64,000 bases of DNA. Origin: Xenopus tropicalis (lineage: Eukaryota > Chordata > Amphibia > Anura > Pipidae). The position numbers were made by a program, and so were the translations under genes. Positions 1 through 12,171 of the stretch are shown one piece after another. Location: positions 89,721,681 through 89,785,680 of the forward strand of contig NC_030681.2 of assembly GCF_000004195.4 (NCBI RefSeq), read 5' to 3'. Within the stretch, counting starts at the first letter, position 1. Every line of letters begins with the position of its first letter. The notes beneath the pieces are model-generated. The model did no database searches and was not told the DNA's origin. It saw only the letters and a program-made list of their open reading frames with translations.

Positions 1-1474
1 GCATTTTGCACATCATGCTTATTCCATACCTAAAATATAGCAATAAGAATGCCCCAAATCACCCACTGCAGTCTGTGGGAAAGCTTTGCGGTGGTGGAGT
101 CCTGATTCAAACCTGGGCACAATCTTGTTTATATTCTACCAATTTACCTATGTAGATAGTAAGGTCCATTGGCCTAAAGTTAAATGGCAAGGAAAGTAAT
201 ATTCACAGGGGGAGTGGCAATTTGTTAGTATCTTGTGAGTATCTTCTATAACCTTGTATCTTGAGCTGGTGTCCCTATACTGAAATATGCATCAGTCCAG
301 AGTACTTCTATGCGTGCACCACACCACCTATTTTAATCAGTTTCCTAAAAATTCCTTGCAGTGCTCCAGATCTAGTGCATGTGCAGAAAAGTTGGACATT
401 TTACTACACTGTGAATACGGCAGCCTCAGACCAATGATAGGGATACACAGCAAGGAAGTGTAGAGCTAGGTGGTGTTATGGACTAGTGGGCTCCAAAGTT
501 AAAGATAATAACAAATGCGTGAAAATGAGTGAGCAAAAAATACATATTTCTGCACATGACCACAGAATTTCATTATCATCATTTATTTATATAGCACCAG
601 CAAGTTATGCAGTGCTTTACATTAATTTGAGAGATCATTGGATGTAACCTAGTATAAAAGTATCATGCTCAGCCAGCTCTGTTATATGCACTTGTGATGT
701 CACGCTGACATTTGCCAGGCTTTTCCAATAATGGAAAACTAAAAAAGCTTTAAATCAGACTTTGTTTAAATATATTCAGCGCACAAACCACATCCTATTT
801 GCTTATTTCATTGTTTTCCATGATGTCAGTACATTTAGAATCTGCTGGCGGATCCCCCATTTGTGACCCATTGTTTATTTTTTCTTACTACTGAGATAAT
901 ATGTGAATAACACAAGCTTTTCCTAGAGCTTTAACCCTTAGCATGCGATTTTGGCAAATCTGATTTCTGCGTTCCTCCCCAGATAACTAAAAGCACCAGG
1001 ATCAGGAATTCTAATACGATAGTGTGACTTTTACTAACCCTGTAGGAACTTGTTGATTAGAGGAAGATTTTCTGCTTGCAAGAAAAATGATTCTAATGCA
1101 GTCGATGCATCTTCCTGTCCTCCAATCTGGAAGGTCTCCTGTACTTTTCCTGCTATCCACCAGTGCCTCTCATCCATCTTTCACTTTATATTCCACTCAG
1201 CAATATCCCAACTGTTTGTTCAAAAAGAGAGTATAGGGCTGTACTCTGTTTATTGCCTGGTAAAGCTAAATCTGTTGTCAGGGCCAACAGTAAACAGTCT
1301 TACCAAATACAATGGCTGTAGCCCTAAAGCAGTAACCCTTTCTTTAGCTCCTGCTGGGACAGAACAAAGGTGCCTGTGTGAATTAACCCCCAAGGCCTGT
1401 GAAAACTGTAAACGTTTGTGCTGTTTTAAATAGCAGAACATTTGTAAAATATACATTGAACTTTTTATTTTATC
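1..1474. other. Non-coding flank, no gene seen
   Basis: No conserved coding stretch is visible; the short open frames here lack splice context and resemble no family I know. Around 570-632 (minus strand) there is a short piece resembling the 3' end of L2-type LINEs (tatagcaccagcaa...gcagtgctttaca). This stretch could be intron 3 or 3' flank of SH3BGRL2, whose last exon was not located. Confidence 0.5.
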
Positions 1475-1951
1475 CCAGAATTTCCCAAAATTATGAAACA
1501 TTTTTAATTCTCATGACTTTTTCGTAGCCGTTACGAACTGTGCGAAAAGTCGCGACTTTTTCGCAGCTGTCGCGCCAAGTATGAAAGTTTTGGATTCATT
1601 CAAGCTTCAGTATGGTGACTTTCCTTGGGCCAGGTTGGAGCTGCAGAGTGCCATTGAGTCCTATGGGAGGCTTCCAAAATCATGCTAAGTCTGAAAGTTT
1701 GGCCGCCGCTTACGAGCGCTCAATACGAAAAAGTCGCGACAAGATACGAGCGAATCGTAATGGCTACGAAAAATTAGCGACTTTTTGCGCAAGTCGTAAT
1801 GGTTACGAAAAAGTTGCGACAATTTCCGAAAAGTCGTAAAGGCGGCGAAAAAATTGCAAAAAATACGAAAAAGTCGCAAAATGTTCGTTTTCCAATCGGA
1901 ATTTTTCCAATTCGGATTCGAATTCATGTCTTAGTAAATCAGCCCCCTAGT
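1475..1951. mobile_element. MITE ending in TTAGTAAATCAGCCCC
   Basis: The stretch is built from many short GACTTTTTCG / CGAAAAAGTCGCGAC motifs in both orientations and ends in cttagtaaatcagcccccta, a typical end of frog MITEs. Its core (ggccaggttggagctgcagag... and ggcttccaaaatcatgc) recurs at about 42560-42635 in a second element. No transposase is encoded, so this is a non-autonomous element. The left boundary is approximate; PIF/Harbinger affiliation is an inference. Confidence 0.65.
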
Positions 1952-2002
1952 GTTCAGACAACTGTAGAGTTGTTTCCTTTGATTTATGTTTCCACCTCCC
2001 TA

Positions 2003-2317
2003 TACAGGTATGGGACCTGTTATTCAAAATGCTCGGAACCTGGGGTTTCTGGTAAGGGATCTTTCTGTAATTTGGATCTCCATAATATAAGTCTGCTAAA
2101 AATCATTTAAATATTGAATAAACCCAATAGGCTTGTTTTACATCCAATAAGGATTAATTATATCTTAGTTGGGATCAAGTACACAGTACTGTTTTATTAT
2201 TACAGAGAAAAAGGAAATTTTTAAAAATTAGAATTATTTGCTTATAATGGAGTCTATGGGAGATGGCCTTTCCATTTCTGGATAATGGGTTTCCGGATAA
2301 GGGATCCCATACCTGTA
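2003..2317. mobile_element. MITE family A (ACAGGTATGGG ends), full copy
   Basis: It starts tacaggtatgggacctg and ends ggatcccatacctgta, so its ends are inverted repeats bounded by TA. The interior has the family signature: ggatctccataat, aataaacccaatagg, gttttattattacagagaaaaagg and atggagtctatgggagatgg. At least 13 full or partial copies of this family lie in the window. No protein is encoded. The autonomous parent superfamily is not assigned here. Confidence 0.85.
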
Positions 2318-5046
2318 CAAGCAAACATTTTCATAATTTTGTACATTTTTTTAAATAATAGCATGCCTTTAAAATGAGCCGGACACAATTTCATTTTTTT
2401 TAAAGGCTGCTGGCATGCAAATCTTCACTACTGCTGGCGACTGATCTCCCCAAAATGCTTTCCCACTGACAATAAAGTAAATCGCTGGTGGGAAAACATA
2501 TACAGTGCTTTGTTTTTATAAGGTTGCCCTAGGATTTCAAGTTTGCTGTGGCCCTAAGGCTAATGGCGGTCGATCTGCTGCCTCCCACTGCCTGAATATT
2601 TTTGCACTGTTAGATATGGGATCAATACACACCAGGCAGATTTTTAGTGGGGAAATAATAGAGTATGTCAGTGTACATACACATTCAGGGAGTGGAAGGC
2701 ACTAGATCGGCTTTTTTTTTTACTGGCGTTTTCTACACCAGTAAGAAAAAAGCCTGTGCGCCATTAGCAGGGGCGGGCCAAGCAGACCAGGCGCCCTAGG
2801 CAACCTGTTCCGCCACCTCATCCCTGCACCTGCAATGAATCCCCCCGTTGGCGTGCATGCGTAGTTCCGGGGGGGGCGATATGCAGGGGCAATGACAATG
2901 GAGGACAAGGGGTAGGCAGGAGAGGCTCCTGCCTGGTGCCCCCCTAATTGTTGCCTCTTCTGCCTACTCATAGTTCCCGTCCTGGCCATCAGCCAATTTA
3001 TTAGACACCCCCATTGTAGATACCAATTGTGTGATTCCATTGCGCAGCTTCACACCACATAAACCACTGCACTCTGAAACCATGTTTGGTAGAAATGTTG
3101 GCTCTTCTACACACTTTTAATACGTTCAGTGGAACCCAGTGGAAAGAACTTCCATTTGATAAATGTATTTTGGTGGTCAGAAGACTCACAACACAGTACA
3201 GAATCTATCACAAGGGCGTTGACTTTTAAAGTTTTATTTACTACACTATATTCCCTAGCAGCAAGCACTGGTGTTGTTTCCCTGTATGTTGAATATGCAT
3301 GTCAAACTGTGACAGGAGCATTGTGGCATAGGGTCCAACTGTCACAGCTCCACGAACATCAGATTTGGTGTGCCTTGTTCATATATAATCACACAATTTT
3401 AAGCATTTGTTTAAGTAATGAAAGTGTTTTAACAGGTAGATTGTTCTTGTGTCTTTCCAGTTTGATCCTTTATTTTACAAGTCCCAAGTTGCGTAGAAAA
3501 TATATCACTGTCAAATAGCCTTTGAAGCGTCTCATTGTTTTGCTCATCTGGTAAGTGTGTAAAAAGTGGGTTGATTTTGCTATTTGGAAAAGCACACCAC
3601 ATTTTTGCAGTTAATGAGTTCACTTGTTTTTTATGTATTATGACATAATTAATTTTAAATATTGCCACATGGCACTTATCCAGGAGACCCCAAGTCCCCA
3701 GCATTCTAGATAATAGATTTCATACCTGTATTCATAAAGATCTCTGTACAAAGATGCATATCTCAGTATCATTTGCTAAACAGTTACACAAAAATAAAGC
3801 AATATAAATACTACTTATAAACAGGTTTTGTTTATTAATGAACTATGCATTTTCTTGTAAACAATCTCAAGATCAATAAAACTTTCTGAAAAGTGCCCCT
3901 GTGATGCTGGGGCAAACAGCAAAAAACACCTTGGTCCATTGCAGTCAACAAGGCAGCAGACTGCACTAGATTCCAGAAGCTTGCCTTATTAAATTGCTGG
4001 TACAGTCATAAGTAATCTGCAATACACAATACAATATTTTCTGTATGAAATAAAATACATTTTAACTTTTCCTTTATAGATAAGCTATATGACCATTAGA
4101 AGAACTTTGGCTCCAGTAAAGAAAAAACTCCCTGGCCTTAAGACTCCAAGGCGGGGTGCCTCGAAGTGAACTCATCAGGATTACAATAGTCAGGGTGATG
4201 TCAGTGCCACAAAAATGCAAATTGTCTCTCAAGCATAAGGGAAATCCAGAGCTGTATGTAGATTCTAGGCAGGGTCTTTTTGTTCACAAGTAGATGGGAG
4301 ACAACAGTGGTGGTTTTCAGTTATATTCCACTTGCTAAAATCTGCAGAGAATACACCTTTTGTACCATCAGCCTAGACCTTTATTAATACATATATAAAA
4401 ACAGATCAGACTGGATGAGTAACTGAAGGATATAGGAAGGTATCACACCAATCAGTCATTAAAAAACAGTAAATACCTGCTACGCAATTTATATACCTGT
4501 TCAGCAGGTTTACATTCCTTTTTTATGGAACTATGGAAAATGCCTTCAAATTCTAGTATTTTCACAGCAATATATATCCATAGACAGGAATAGACATTTT
4601 GCAACTAGTCTTTATTTTTTATTTTTTGTGGTTTTTAGCTGTTTGTTTCCTGGTTGTTAGTGTCCAACAAACCATAACATCTCTGGAGTATATATAGAAG
4701 TGGGCCTAAATAGAAAAATGGATATGGCTAGATATACCATATTTTATATACTGCACCAGCCTACAGTTTCAGCATCTCAATAGCACCAATGATCCAGGAG
4801 ATCAAACTTGTCACAGGAGCTCCCCATCTTGGAAAGTGTCAGTGACACTCACATGCTCACTGGGCTCCGAGCAGCTGTTGAGAAGTTTAGGGGTCGTCAC
4901 AAATTATCAATCAGAAAATAAGGTTGACCTGTCATATAAGCTGATGATTTATGGCTGATTATTACATTTTGATGCTAGGTGCACTGGATTCAAAGCTGCC
5001 ATGTAGTAATTATCTGTATTCATCTGTATTTATTACTAAGCAGCCT
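2318..5046. other. Non-coding, scattered repeat fragments
   Basis: No gene is supported. A GC-rich patch at about 2740-2960 (caggcgccctaggcaacc ... ggcaggagaggctcctgcctggtgcccccc) looks like a decayed transposon piece. 3655-3731 is a 3' fragment of MITE family A ending cattctagataatagatttcatacctgta. The rest is AT-rich unique-looking sequence. Confidence 0.5.
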
Positions 5047-5075
5047 TATATATATATATATATATATACATATAT

Positions 5076-5108
<33 letters not shown>
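5047..5108. repeat. (TA)n microsatellite
   Basis: Two runs of TA dinucleotides are separated by a short CATATATATTC interruption. The tract sits at the edge of the T2-like element that follows. Confidence 0.9.
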
Positions 5109-5112
<4 letters not shown>

Positions 5113-5321
5113 CATATTGTGAGTCAGTCCCTAAGCCCAGTAACTGACAGCAGCACAGAGTATATGCAGTAAATCAGCAGAAAAGAAGATGGGGAGCTAC
5201 TGGGGCATCTTTGGAGGCACAGATCTTCCCTGCTAAAGGGCTGTGGTTGCCTTGGGTACAGAAGCCCAAAAAATATTGTAAAACATTTCTTGCCTACTTA
5301 ATTAGTTTAGTTCTCCTTTAA
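5100..5321 (-). mobile_element. TTAAAGGAGAACT repeat, minus-strand copy
   Basis: Read on the minus strand it begins ttaaaggagaactaaact and continues through ttttgggcttctgtacccaaggcaacc, ctttagcagggaagatctgtgcc and gccccagtagctccccatc. The same order of blocks occurs on the plus strand at 59884-60108, so this is an interspersed repeat. The TTAAAGG end fits the T2-like MITE class of Xenopus. Confidence 0.75.
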
Positions 5322-6936
5322 AGTACATTAAGAGCTTGTTGATGTGGTTCTTGCCCAATGGGATCTTGAAACTGGCCAGATAACTGTTGGGGAGGCAGAG
5401 GGACTGGGCCCATACTCAGGCAGATACATTTGGCTTGGAGGGGCCAAATCTGCATTTGATAAAGGGCTTTTGCTCGGAACATGTAATGTTGTGCACTGCA
5501 GATAAAATATTTGCAGCACAGTTCCGCTCTCCAACTTTCTCCAACTTCTATTTATTTAATTTACTCTTAGTGCTCAGGACAGGAGTACAGGGGGTTAATC
5601 TTATATTGCCATGCCTGCCCATGCTGAACACCTTCATTTTGATGCAAATATGCAGCTTATATCTGCCTGTAGCCAATGCCACACAAGGCAGTTCTTTATC
5701 TGTGTATAAATGCCAGCAGAGAAATAACCGATCTTTCCTGTATCGGACAGGTTTGGTGTTGGCCTGTGTGCAGTTGCACGGAGCAGATTTCGGTGCAAAA
5801 AAGCATGCTGAATACTGTCTGTGTGTTTGCACACAGACCAACATTGTGCCTGACAGTGCAGATCAGTGACCCCAATGAGATGTCTATAAAAGAAGCAGAA
5901 GAGAAAGGGAAATTCAAAAATGATTAAAAATAAAACATGAAACCAACATGAACAACAAATAGGGCATACATTGCATTAAATTTGACACCTTGAGATAATC
6001 TGGGGCTAAATCAGGCATTGCATGTAAGTCACACTCTCGTATCTTCAAAGATTTATTATTTAAGATGATTTTCCCAGTTCTTATTGGCATATGTCACTTT
6101 TGTGGGGAATAATGGGGGAGGAAGATTTTAACTTTTTTAAAGGCATCCAAGGTTACTGATTCAGAAAAAGTGTCTATTGATCCAGGAAGTAATCTGATTG
6201 TGAGGGTCAAGGAGGAATTCATTTGTTCCTCCTCGTGGGTCATTTGGCTAATGCTTCAGTGAGTTTTTCCTTTGGATCAATGTTATTAGTTATTAACACA
6301 CTTGGAATTTTTTTTGCTTTAGCTTAAGCTAAATGCTTACCATGCATTACATATTCACAGAAATATTTGCACCCCCATTTCATCTAATAATAAATGTCCT
6401 TTAAAGAAGCAGAGGAATGTTCCACACAGCACTGAATGTAATTTACTAACAAAAAACTGCTCAGCTCTTTTCCAGAAGACACTCCATGTAGCTTTTCTCC
6501 CCCAACACTCCCTGCAACAAAGCACCGTAGCAATACAACAGCACAGCTTCTCATTATAAGTAATGTAACAATACCACTATTTCCCCCCAATATCAGCCAT
6601 ACCACAGAAACAAATGAACATACCAATGCCTTAAGAATCTGTGTTTTACTGACATATATATTTGGAAACTTTTTCATATTAGCTCATCCTGAGATATTCT
6701 AGATATCCATTAGCGCTAGGCAATGGAACACCGTACTTAACAGAATGCAATGAAGAGAACAGTTTCTGCACACAAGGGACCTGTAGATATACTCTGTCTT
6801 TGTTAAGCAGGGCATTACCAGAATGCAGTGGAAATACAGAAGAAGTGCAGTGGATATTTAGCAATTTTCAAGTTTGTGAATTCAAGAGTATTTTTCTAGT
6901 TCAAATTAACTCACATTTTAAAAAAATTTGAATGCC
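5322..6936. other. Non-coding, no gene seen
   Basis: Several overlapping open frames at 5387-5927 on both strands occupy the same bases, lack any recognisable domain and are not flanked by convincing splice sites. I see no gene or clear repeat here. Confidence 0.45.
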
Positions 6937-7170
6937 TGCTTATTTATTAATATAAAACTCATAAATCACGAATCAAAATATGGCTTGAGTTGCCTAGGAC
7001 AACTCCCACTGTCTTTTACATAAACTCGCAACCTTTTACATGTTTTACATTTGAGTTTTCGGGTTTTTGCACTTATTAAATATCAGACATCCCAGTTTTG
7101 AGCCATAATTTCATTTTTGTGAGAAACTTGAATCGTCAAAAGAAAATTCAAATGTTGATAAATCACTTCA
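6937..7170. mobile_element. Decayed MITE (GCCTAGGACAACTCC family)
   Basis: Contains gagttgcctaggacaactcccactgtcttttacataaac, ttgagttttc and attcaaatgttgataaatcac. The same blocks occur in order at 29821-30424, where the element is split by another insertion. Boundaries are approximate and no protein is encoded. Confidence 0.55.
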
Positions 7171-8012
7171 ATAATGCATGATAAGTTACCACAATCTTTG
7201 GCAACAAATAAAGATTTAAGCACTTTTTTGTGTATTTCCTGTGCATCCCTAGTCTGACCATTTTAAAGAGTTTTTTTTTCTTACAACTGCATAAATAAGG
7301 AATGTTACTTTTTAAAACCATCCCTGTTGGTCAGGTTGATGGGGCAGGGTTGCCGGAGATGGTTTATTACCACTCTTTCTTTAGAGAGTACTGTGAATAA
7401 TAGAGTTTTCTATTTTTCTGTGTGGGCTCAAGACATTATTAATGACTTAGCATTCTTTATCCATTAGACAACCCCAGCTAGCCATTAGGCAGAAATTCAA
7501 CTTGCAAAGTTGCACATACAGTATACACAAGGATTTGGCTATTCAGTTAGGCAATTTGCATGACAATTGGTCTGTCAAAAGGTTTTTGAAAGATAAACTA
7601 GAATACTGGTTGTTATTGCAGTACTTTGGTCGCGTACACATGTTCATGCGGGGAGAAAAATGTATTTAACTATCCACTGTGCAGAAATGCACACTATCTA
7701 ACCAGCCTGTTTTTTGGCTAATTTTGTGCACATTTAAGCTTGTGTATAGCTGCTGGAATATAAGCTTCAACAAAAAGGGTAATAATAGAGCAATTATATG
7801 TTTTGTTAAATGATCAGGTTTTTGTACAGCATACTGAAGGTAACATGCTAATGCTTTTAGTTTTTCCGGTGGTTATTGTCAGTATTTTGGAGTGTAGGAG
7901 AGGAACATACTTTTAAACATCAAGGTTCTTCTGTAGCGTACATAATTGTGTGTAAAAGCAATATATGTGCACCTAACACACAAGATGGAAAGATCGGACA
8001 TGCAGTAATTTA
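7171..8012. other. Non-coding, no gene seen
   Basis: AT-rich sequence without a supportable gene. A minus-strand AG followed by a short frame near 7925-7936 was considered as an SH3BGRL2 terminal exon and rejected. Confidence 0.4.
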
Positions 8013-10162
8013 CATAGTAATTTAAGTTGGGGAAAAAACACATCCACTAATTTTGCCAGTATAAGGGCATCTCTGCAATGTGTCAACTGGGAAAGGCTTT
8101 TCATGGGGTTAGACACAGAAGGAAAATGGAACATCTTTAAAACATTGCTTTGTAGGTATACACAACAGTATATCCCCCTTGTAAGCAAGGAGAGGCATCG
8201 CAAAGCAAAACCTTTATGGCTGAATAAAAGTGTTATTGTCGAGGTTGGTAAGAAAAAAGCTGGGACAGCAGAAACTTTCATCAGGTACAAGGAAGCAAAT
8301 AAAGCATGCAAAAAAGCTATCAAGCAAGCTAAAATAGAAATGGAAAGGGATATTGCAGCTAGGAGTAAAAAGAATCCTAAATTATTTTTTAATTATGTGA
8401 ATAGTAAAAAAATGAAGCAAGAAGGGGTGGGAACCTTATTATCACGGGGGGGTAAGTTGGTTGATGAGAACGGGGAAAAAGCTGAAATTTTGAACTCTTA
8501 TTTTTCATCTGTCTATACATCTGAGGAGCCAGCTAATGAAGGCTTCCCTTTTAATATACCCAGTTCTAGTAATTTAGCTACTGGCACGTGGGTCACTCAG
8601 GAGGAAATTCAAAAGAGACTTGAACATGTAAGGTAAACAAAGGTCCAGGGCCGGATGGGATTCATCCCAGGGTATTAAATGAGCTGAGCGCTGTGATTGC
8701 CAAACCTCTTCACTTAATTTTTCAGGATTCATTGAGGTCTGGCATGGTGCCGAGAGACTGGCGGATTGCTAATGTGGTGCCGTTATTTAAAAAGGGATCC
8801 CGTTCTCAGCCTGAAAACTATAGGCCTGTTAGTCTGACATCAGTAGTAGGAAAACTTTTGGAAGGGGTAATAAGGGATAGGGTACTTGAATACATTGCAG
8901 TTCACAATACTATTAGTTTGTGCCAGCATGGTTTTATGCGTAACAGATCTTGCCAGACTAATTTAGTCGCCTTTTATGAGGAGGTGAGCAGGAACCTTGA
9001 TGCTGGAATGGCAGTTGATGTCATCTACTTGGACTTTGCTAAAGCGTTTGATACAGTACCTCACAGAAGGTTAATGATCAAATTAAGGAATATTGGCCTA
9101 GAACATAATATTTGTAATTGGACAGAGAACTGGCTGAAGGATAGAGTACAAAGAGTGGTTGTAAATGGAACATTTTCTAATTGGACCAGTGTGGTTAGTG
9201 GAGTACCGCAGGGGTCAGTCCTTGGGCCTTTGCTTTTTAACTTGTTTATTAATGACCTGGAGGTGGGCATAGACAGTACTGTTTCTATTTTTGAAAATGA
9301 GGTTCAATGTTGATAAGTGCAAAGTTATGCACTGTGGTAGAAATAATATAAACGCAAACTATCTACTGAATGGTAGTGTGTTGGGGGTTTCCTTAATGGA
9401 GAAGGATCTAGGGGTTTTTGTTGATAACAAGTTGTCTAATGCCAGGCAGTGTCATTCTGTGGCTACTAAAGCAAATAAAGTGCTGTCTTGTATAAAAAAG
9501 GGCATTGACTCAAGGGATGAGAACATAATTTTGCCCCTTTATAGGTCCCTGGTAAGGCCTCACCTTGAGTATGCGGTGCAGTTTTGGGCTCCAGAGGGAT
9601 ATTAATGAGCTGGAGAGAGTGCAGAGACGTGCAACTAAACTGGTTAAGGGGATGGAAGATTTAAACTATGAGGTGAGACTGTCGAGGTTGAGGTTGTTTT
9701 CTCTGGAAAAGAGGCGCTTGCGAGGGGACATGATTACTCTGTACAAGTACATTAGAGGGGATTATAGGCAGTTGGGGGATGTTCTTTTTTCCCATAAAAA
9801 CAATCAACGCACCAGAGGTCACCCCTTTAGATTAGAGGAACGGAGCTTCCATTTGAAGCAGCGTAGGTGGTTTTTCACAGTGAGGGCAGTGAGGTTGTGG
9901 AATGCCCTTCCTAGTGATGTGGTAATGGCAGATTCTGTTAATGCCTTTAAGAGGGGCCTGGATGAGTTCTTGATCAATCAGAATATCCAAGGCTATTGTG
10001 ATACTAATATCTACAGTTAGTACTAGTGGTTGTATTTATAGTTTATGTATGTGAGTGTATAGATTGGTAGGTGTGGGTTAGGTGTGCTGGGTTTACTTGG
10101 ATGGGTTGAACTTGATGGACACTGGTCTTTTTTCAACCCTATGTAACTATAACTATGTAACC
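8013..10162 (+). mobile_element. CR1/Rex-like LINE retrotransposon, defective
   Basis: A 5'-truncated non-LTR retrotransposon. It contains the linker after the endonuclease, the reverse transcriptase domain and the C-terminal region. The 3' end reads gggttgaacttgatggacac ... tttttcaaccctatgtaac, followed by a TATGTAAC-type tail typical of CR1/Rex-like LINEs in frogs and fish. The 5' edge (8013-8042, tttacatagtaatttaagttggggaaaaaac) resembles the reverse complement of that same 3' tail, which suggests a 5' inversion or an older copy at the insertion site. The element cannot move on its own. Confidence 0.85.
8025..10020 (+). pseudogene. Broken LINE reverse transcriptase ORF
   Basis: The reading frame is split into at least four segments. 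About 8025-8636 holds the pre-RT linker with the SKKNPKLFFNYVNSKK block. 8636-9290 holds RT motifs [20 protein letters not shown], motif A ([13 protein letters not shown], catalytic Asp) and motif B ([20 protein letters not shown]). 9291-9600 resumes at [16 protein letters not shown]. 9565-10020 holds [14 protein letters not shown] and the C-terminal block ending YCDTNIYS. The sequence jumps from [15 protein letters not shown] directly to [12 protein letters not shown], so the Y/FADD catalytic motif C expected between them is missing. Small frameshifts lie near 8630 and 9595. It is not functional. Confidence 0.88.
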
Positions 10163-10367
10163 TTTTTGTCTAATGAAAGCTGCCTGACAGTTTAAAAGAA
10201 AAAACTCCCTTTGCAGCTCTCTAAAAAAAAAAACCTTTTTGTATATTATGATGAAACCTCCTTTCTCCTTATTGATACCCAAATGTCTGCTGGATAGACC
10301 TACTTGTGAATAAACTATCCAAGAGTTTATTGTATGGCCCCCTTATATATTTATACATACAGTGGCT

Positions 10368-10706
10368 TGCAAAAGTATTCGGCCCCCTTGAACTTTTCCA
10401 CATTTTGTCACATTACAGCCACAAACATGAATCAATTTTATTGGAATTCCACGTGAAAGACCAATACAAAGTGGTGTACACGTGAGAAGTGGAACGAAAA
10501 TCATACATGATTCCAAACATTTTTTTACAAATAAATAACTGCAAAGTGGGGTGTGCGTAATTATTCAGCCCCCTTTGGTCTGAGTGCAGTCAGTTGCCCA
10601 TAGACATTGCCTGATGAGTGCTAATGACTAAATAGAGTGCACCTGTGTGTAATCTAATATCAGTACAAATACAGCTGCTCTGTGACGGCCTCAGAGGTTG
10701 TCTAAG
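10368..10706 (+). mobile_element. Tc1/mariner element, left-end fragment
   Basis: Starts at a TA with tacagtggcttgcaaaagta and continues ttcggcccccttgaactttt ... cacattttgtcacattacag, the inverted terminal repeat widespread among fish and frog Tc1-like elements. The sequence runs into sub-terminal DNA (cagccccctttggtctgagtg ... gacggcctcagaggttgtcta) and stops before any transposase. The right end is absent. Confidence 0.85.
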
Positions 10707-11381
10707 TTAAATTAATCACAACTTAAATGTTCCACATTTGGTCAAAACAGTTTTTTATTGTGGTGCTTAACTGTTATTATATATATATATACATACATAC
10801 ACATAACACAGAAACCAAAGTCCAGATGCTAAAAGTAGCAGTGCAATAGGCAAACCAAATAAAAAGACATTTAGCTGGAATTAAAGCATCAAGTACAACT
10901 GTATAAAGTCAATTTCAAATCTAAGGAGTAGGGTGAATACTTGATATGAAGGTGATGGTGTTTGAAGAAAACCTCTCCAGAAGCCAAGCTCGACTGAAAC
11001 TCATTTACAGTGTTAATCTTGAGTCATTCTTGATGACATCTGCTGCACCTAACATTATAGCAAAATATATCATTTGGTGATGCAGTCCATGATCTGTCAC
11101 AGGGTGCCATTTTTGGCAAAGAAATTTGACAATCGACTCCTCGGAACAATAGATGACAAAGCTGTGCTGAGTGTCCTGTACTTATTATTTTCCAATATTA
11201 AATTCTTCTAAAGTTCCTGCAAAAATAAGACATTGTGTTAAATATGTTTCTACCAGTTATTCTCCACTCCATTCATCAATAATTAACATAAAGAAATATA
11301 TATTCATTTTTAATTTAAGAGAAAAAACAGAAAAAGAGATTTTTTGTATAACTTATCGTTAAATCTTTTTCTCTCTATTTC
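10707..11381. other. Non-coding with short TA/TACA tract
   Basis: A TA/CATA dinucleotide tract lies at about 10775-10805. No gene or clear element is visible. A minus-strand frame following an AG near 10990 was considered as a terminal SH3BGRL2 exon and rejected. Confidence 0.4.
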
Positions 11382-12171
11382 ATTGGGGGACACAGAAACC
11401 ACTGGGTTAAGTTCCTTATACCAGGAGGGAGCACACTGACACAATTAGGAATTAACCTATCCCACTCAGTTTCTCATTTTTGGTTAGCAACTTGAGACTA
11501 AGATGGGGACCCCTTGGAGCAACAAAAACTGAAGCCTCGTAAAAACCAAGCTCATTTCGGGCCTGAGGAATTGTTTTGGGTTGGGGCAAGAGGGTGCTCT
11601 TTTTCCCTATCGCTTGGGAGATAAAATCTTCTCCAGATCCTATCCGAACAGGCATTTGCCTTTACCAGGGTGCGAGAGGATGGCAGAGTAGAAGGGGTGG
11701 GGCTTCTCTTTGCTGGCCTGTTCTAGAGGTTGCCTTATCCTTTCTTCAGGGAGAGCCTGACCGCTTGTAGTGGTGCTGTCATCCCCATGGAGTCTCTGTG
11801 TGTGGCCAGTCTGTGTTCCTCCCCCTTACTGGGGGGAAAAAACTCATATAGGTCTGGATGTTCTACTTGCTTGCAAGTATCTCAACCCCTGCAGAGGAAT
11901 CACACTTTGGGGGCTAACTCCTGAATCCAGGTGTGGCCCTAGCTCCTGTCTCACCCCTGGTCTCAGTGCTACTCACTGACCGATGCAATGCTTGCGTGTG
12001 GTCTAGATGGAGACCAAGGTCCTACCTCCTATTCGAGGACACTGAAAACATTAGAGTGGGACAGGTTAAGCACAAGGTATATATGGAGGGGAAAGGAGGA
12101 ATTCTTAATTGTGTCAGTGTCCTGCCTCCTAGTAAAAATAGCTTAACTCAGTGGTTCCTGTGTCCCCCAAC
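11382..12171. mobile_element. Non-autonomous TIR element, about 790 bp
   Basis: The left end ttgggggacacagaaaccac...ttaagttccttataccaggaggga...cactgacacaattaggaatt matches the reverse complement of the right end (aattcttaattgtgtcagtg ... cctgtgtcccccaa) over about 75 bp with some mismatches. The interior (11460-12100) has no recognisable transposase; open frames there are short. It is probably a non-autonomous DNA transposon. The superfamily is not assigned and no target duplication could be confirmed. Confidence 0.75.

Noticed and set aside
5200..5240. Possible SH3BGRL2 terminal exon on the minus strand (AG followed by a five-codon frame and stop)
   Set aside because: The same sequence occurs at 59884-60108 as part of an interspersed repeat.
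5387..5927. Cluster of overlapping open frames on both strands
   Set aside because: Six frames overlap the same bases, none resembles a family, and there are no matching splice sites; chance openness.
7900..7940. Possible SH3BGRL2 terminal exon (minus strand, CTACAG then a short frame ending in TAA)
   Set aside because: No polypyrimidine tract and the encoded residues do not resemble the family end.
10930..11000. Possible SH3BGRL2 terminal exon (minus strand, GTTTCAG then an open frame)
   Set aside because: The frame continues without the expected short ending, and nothing matches the family.
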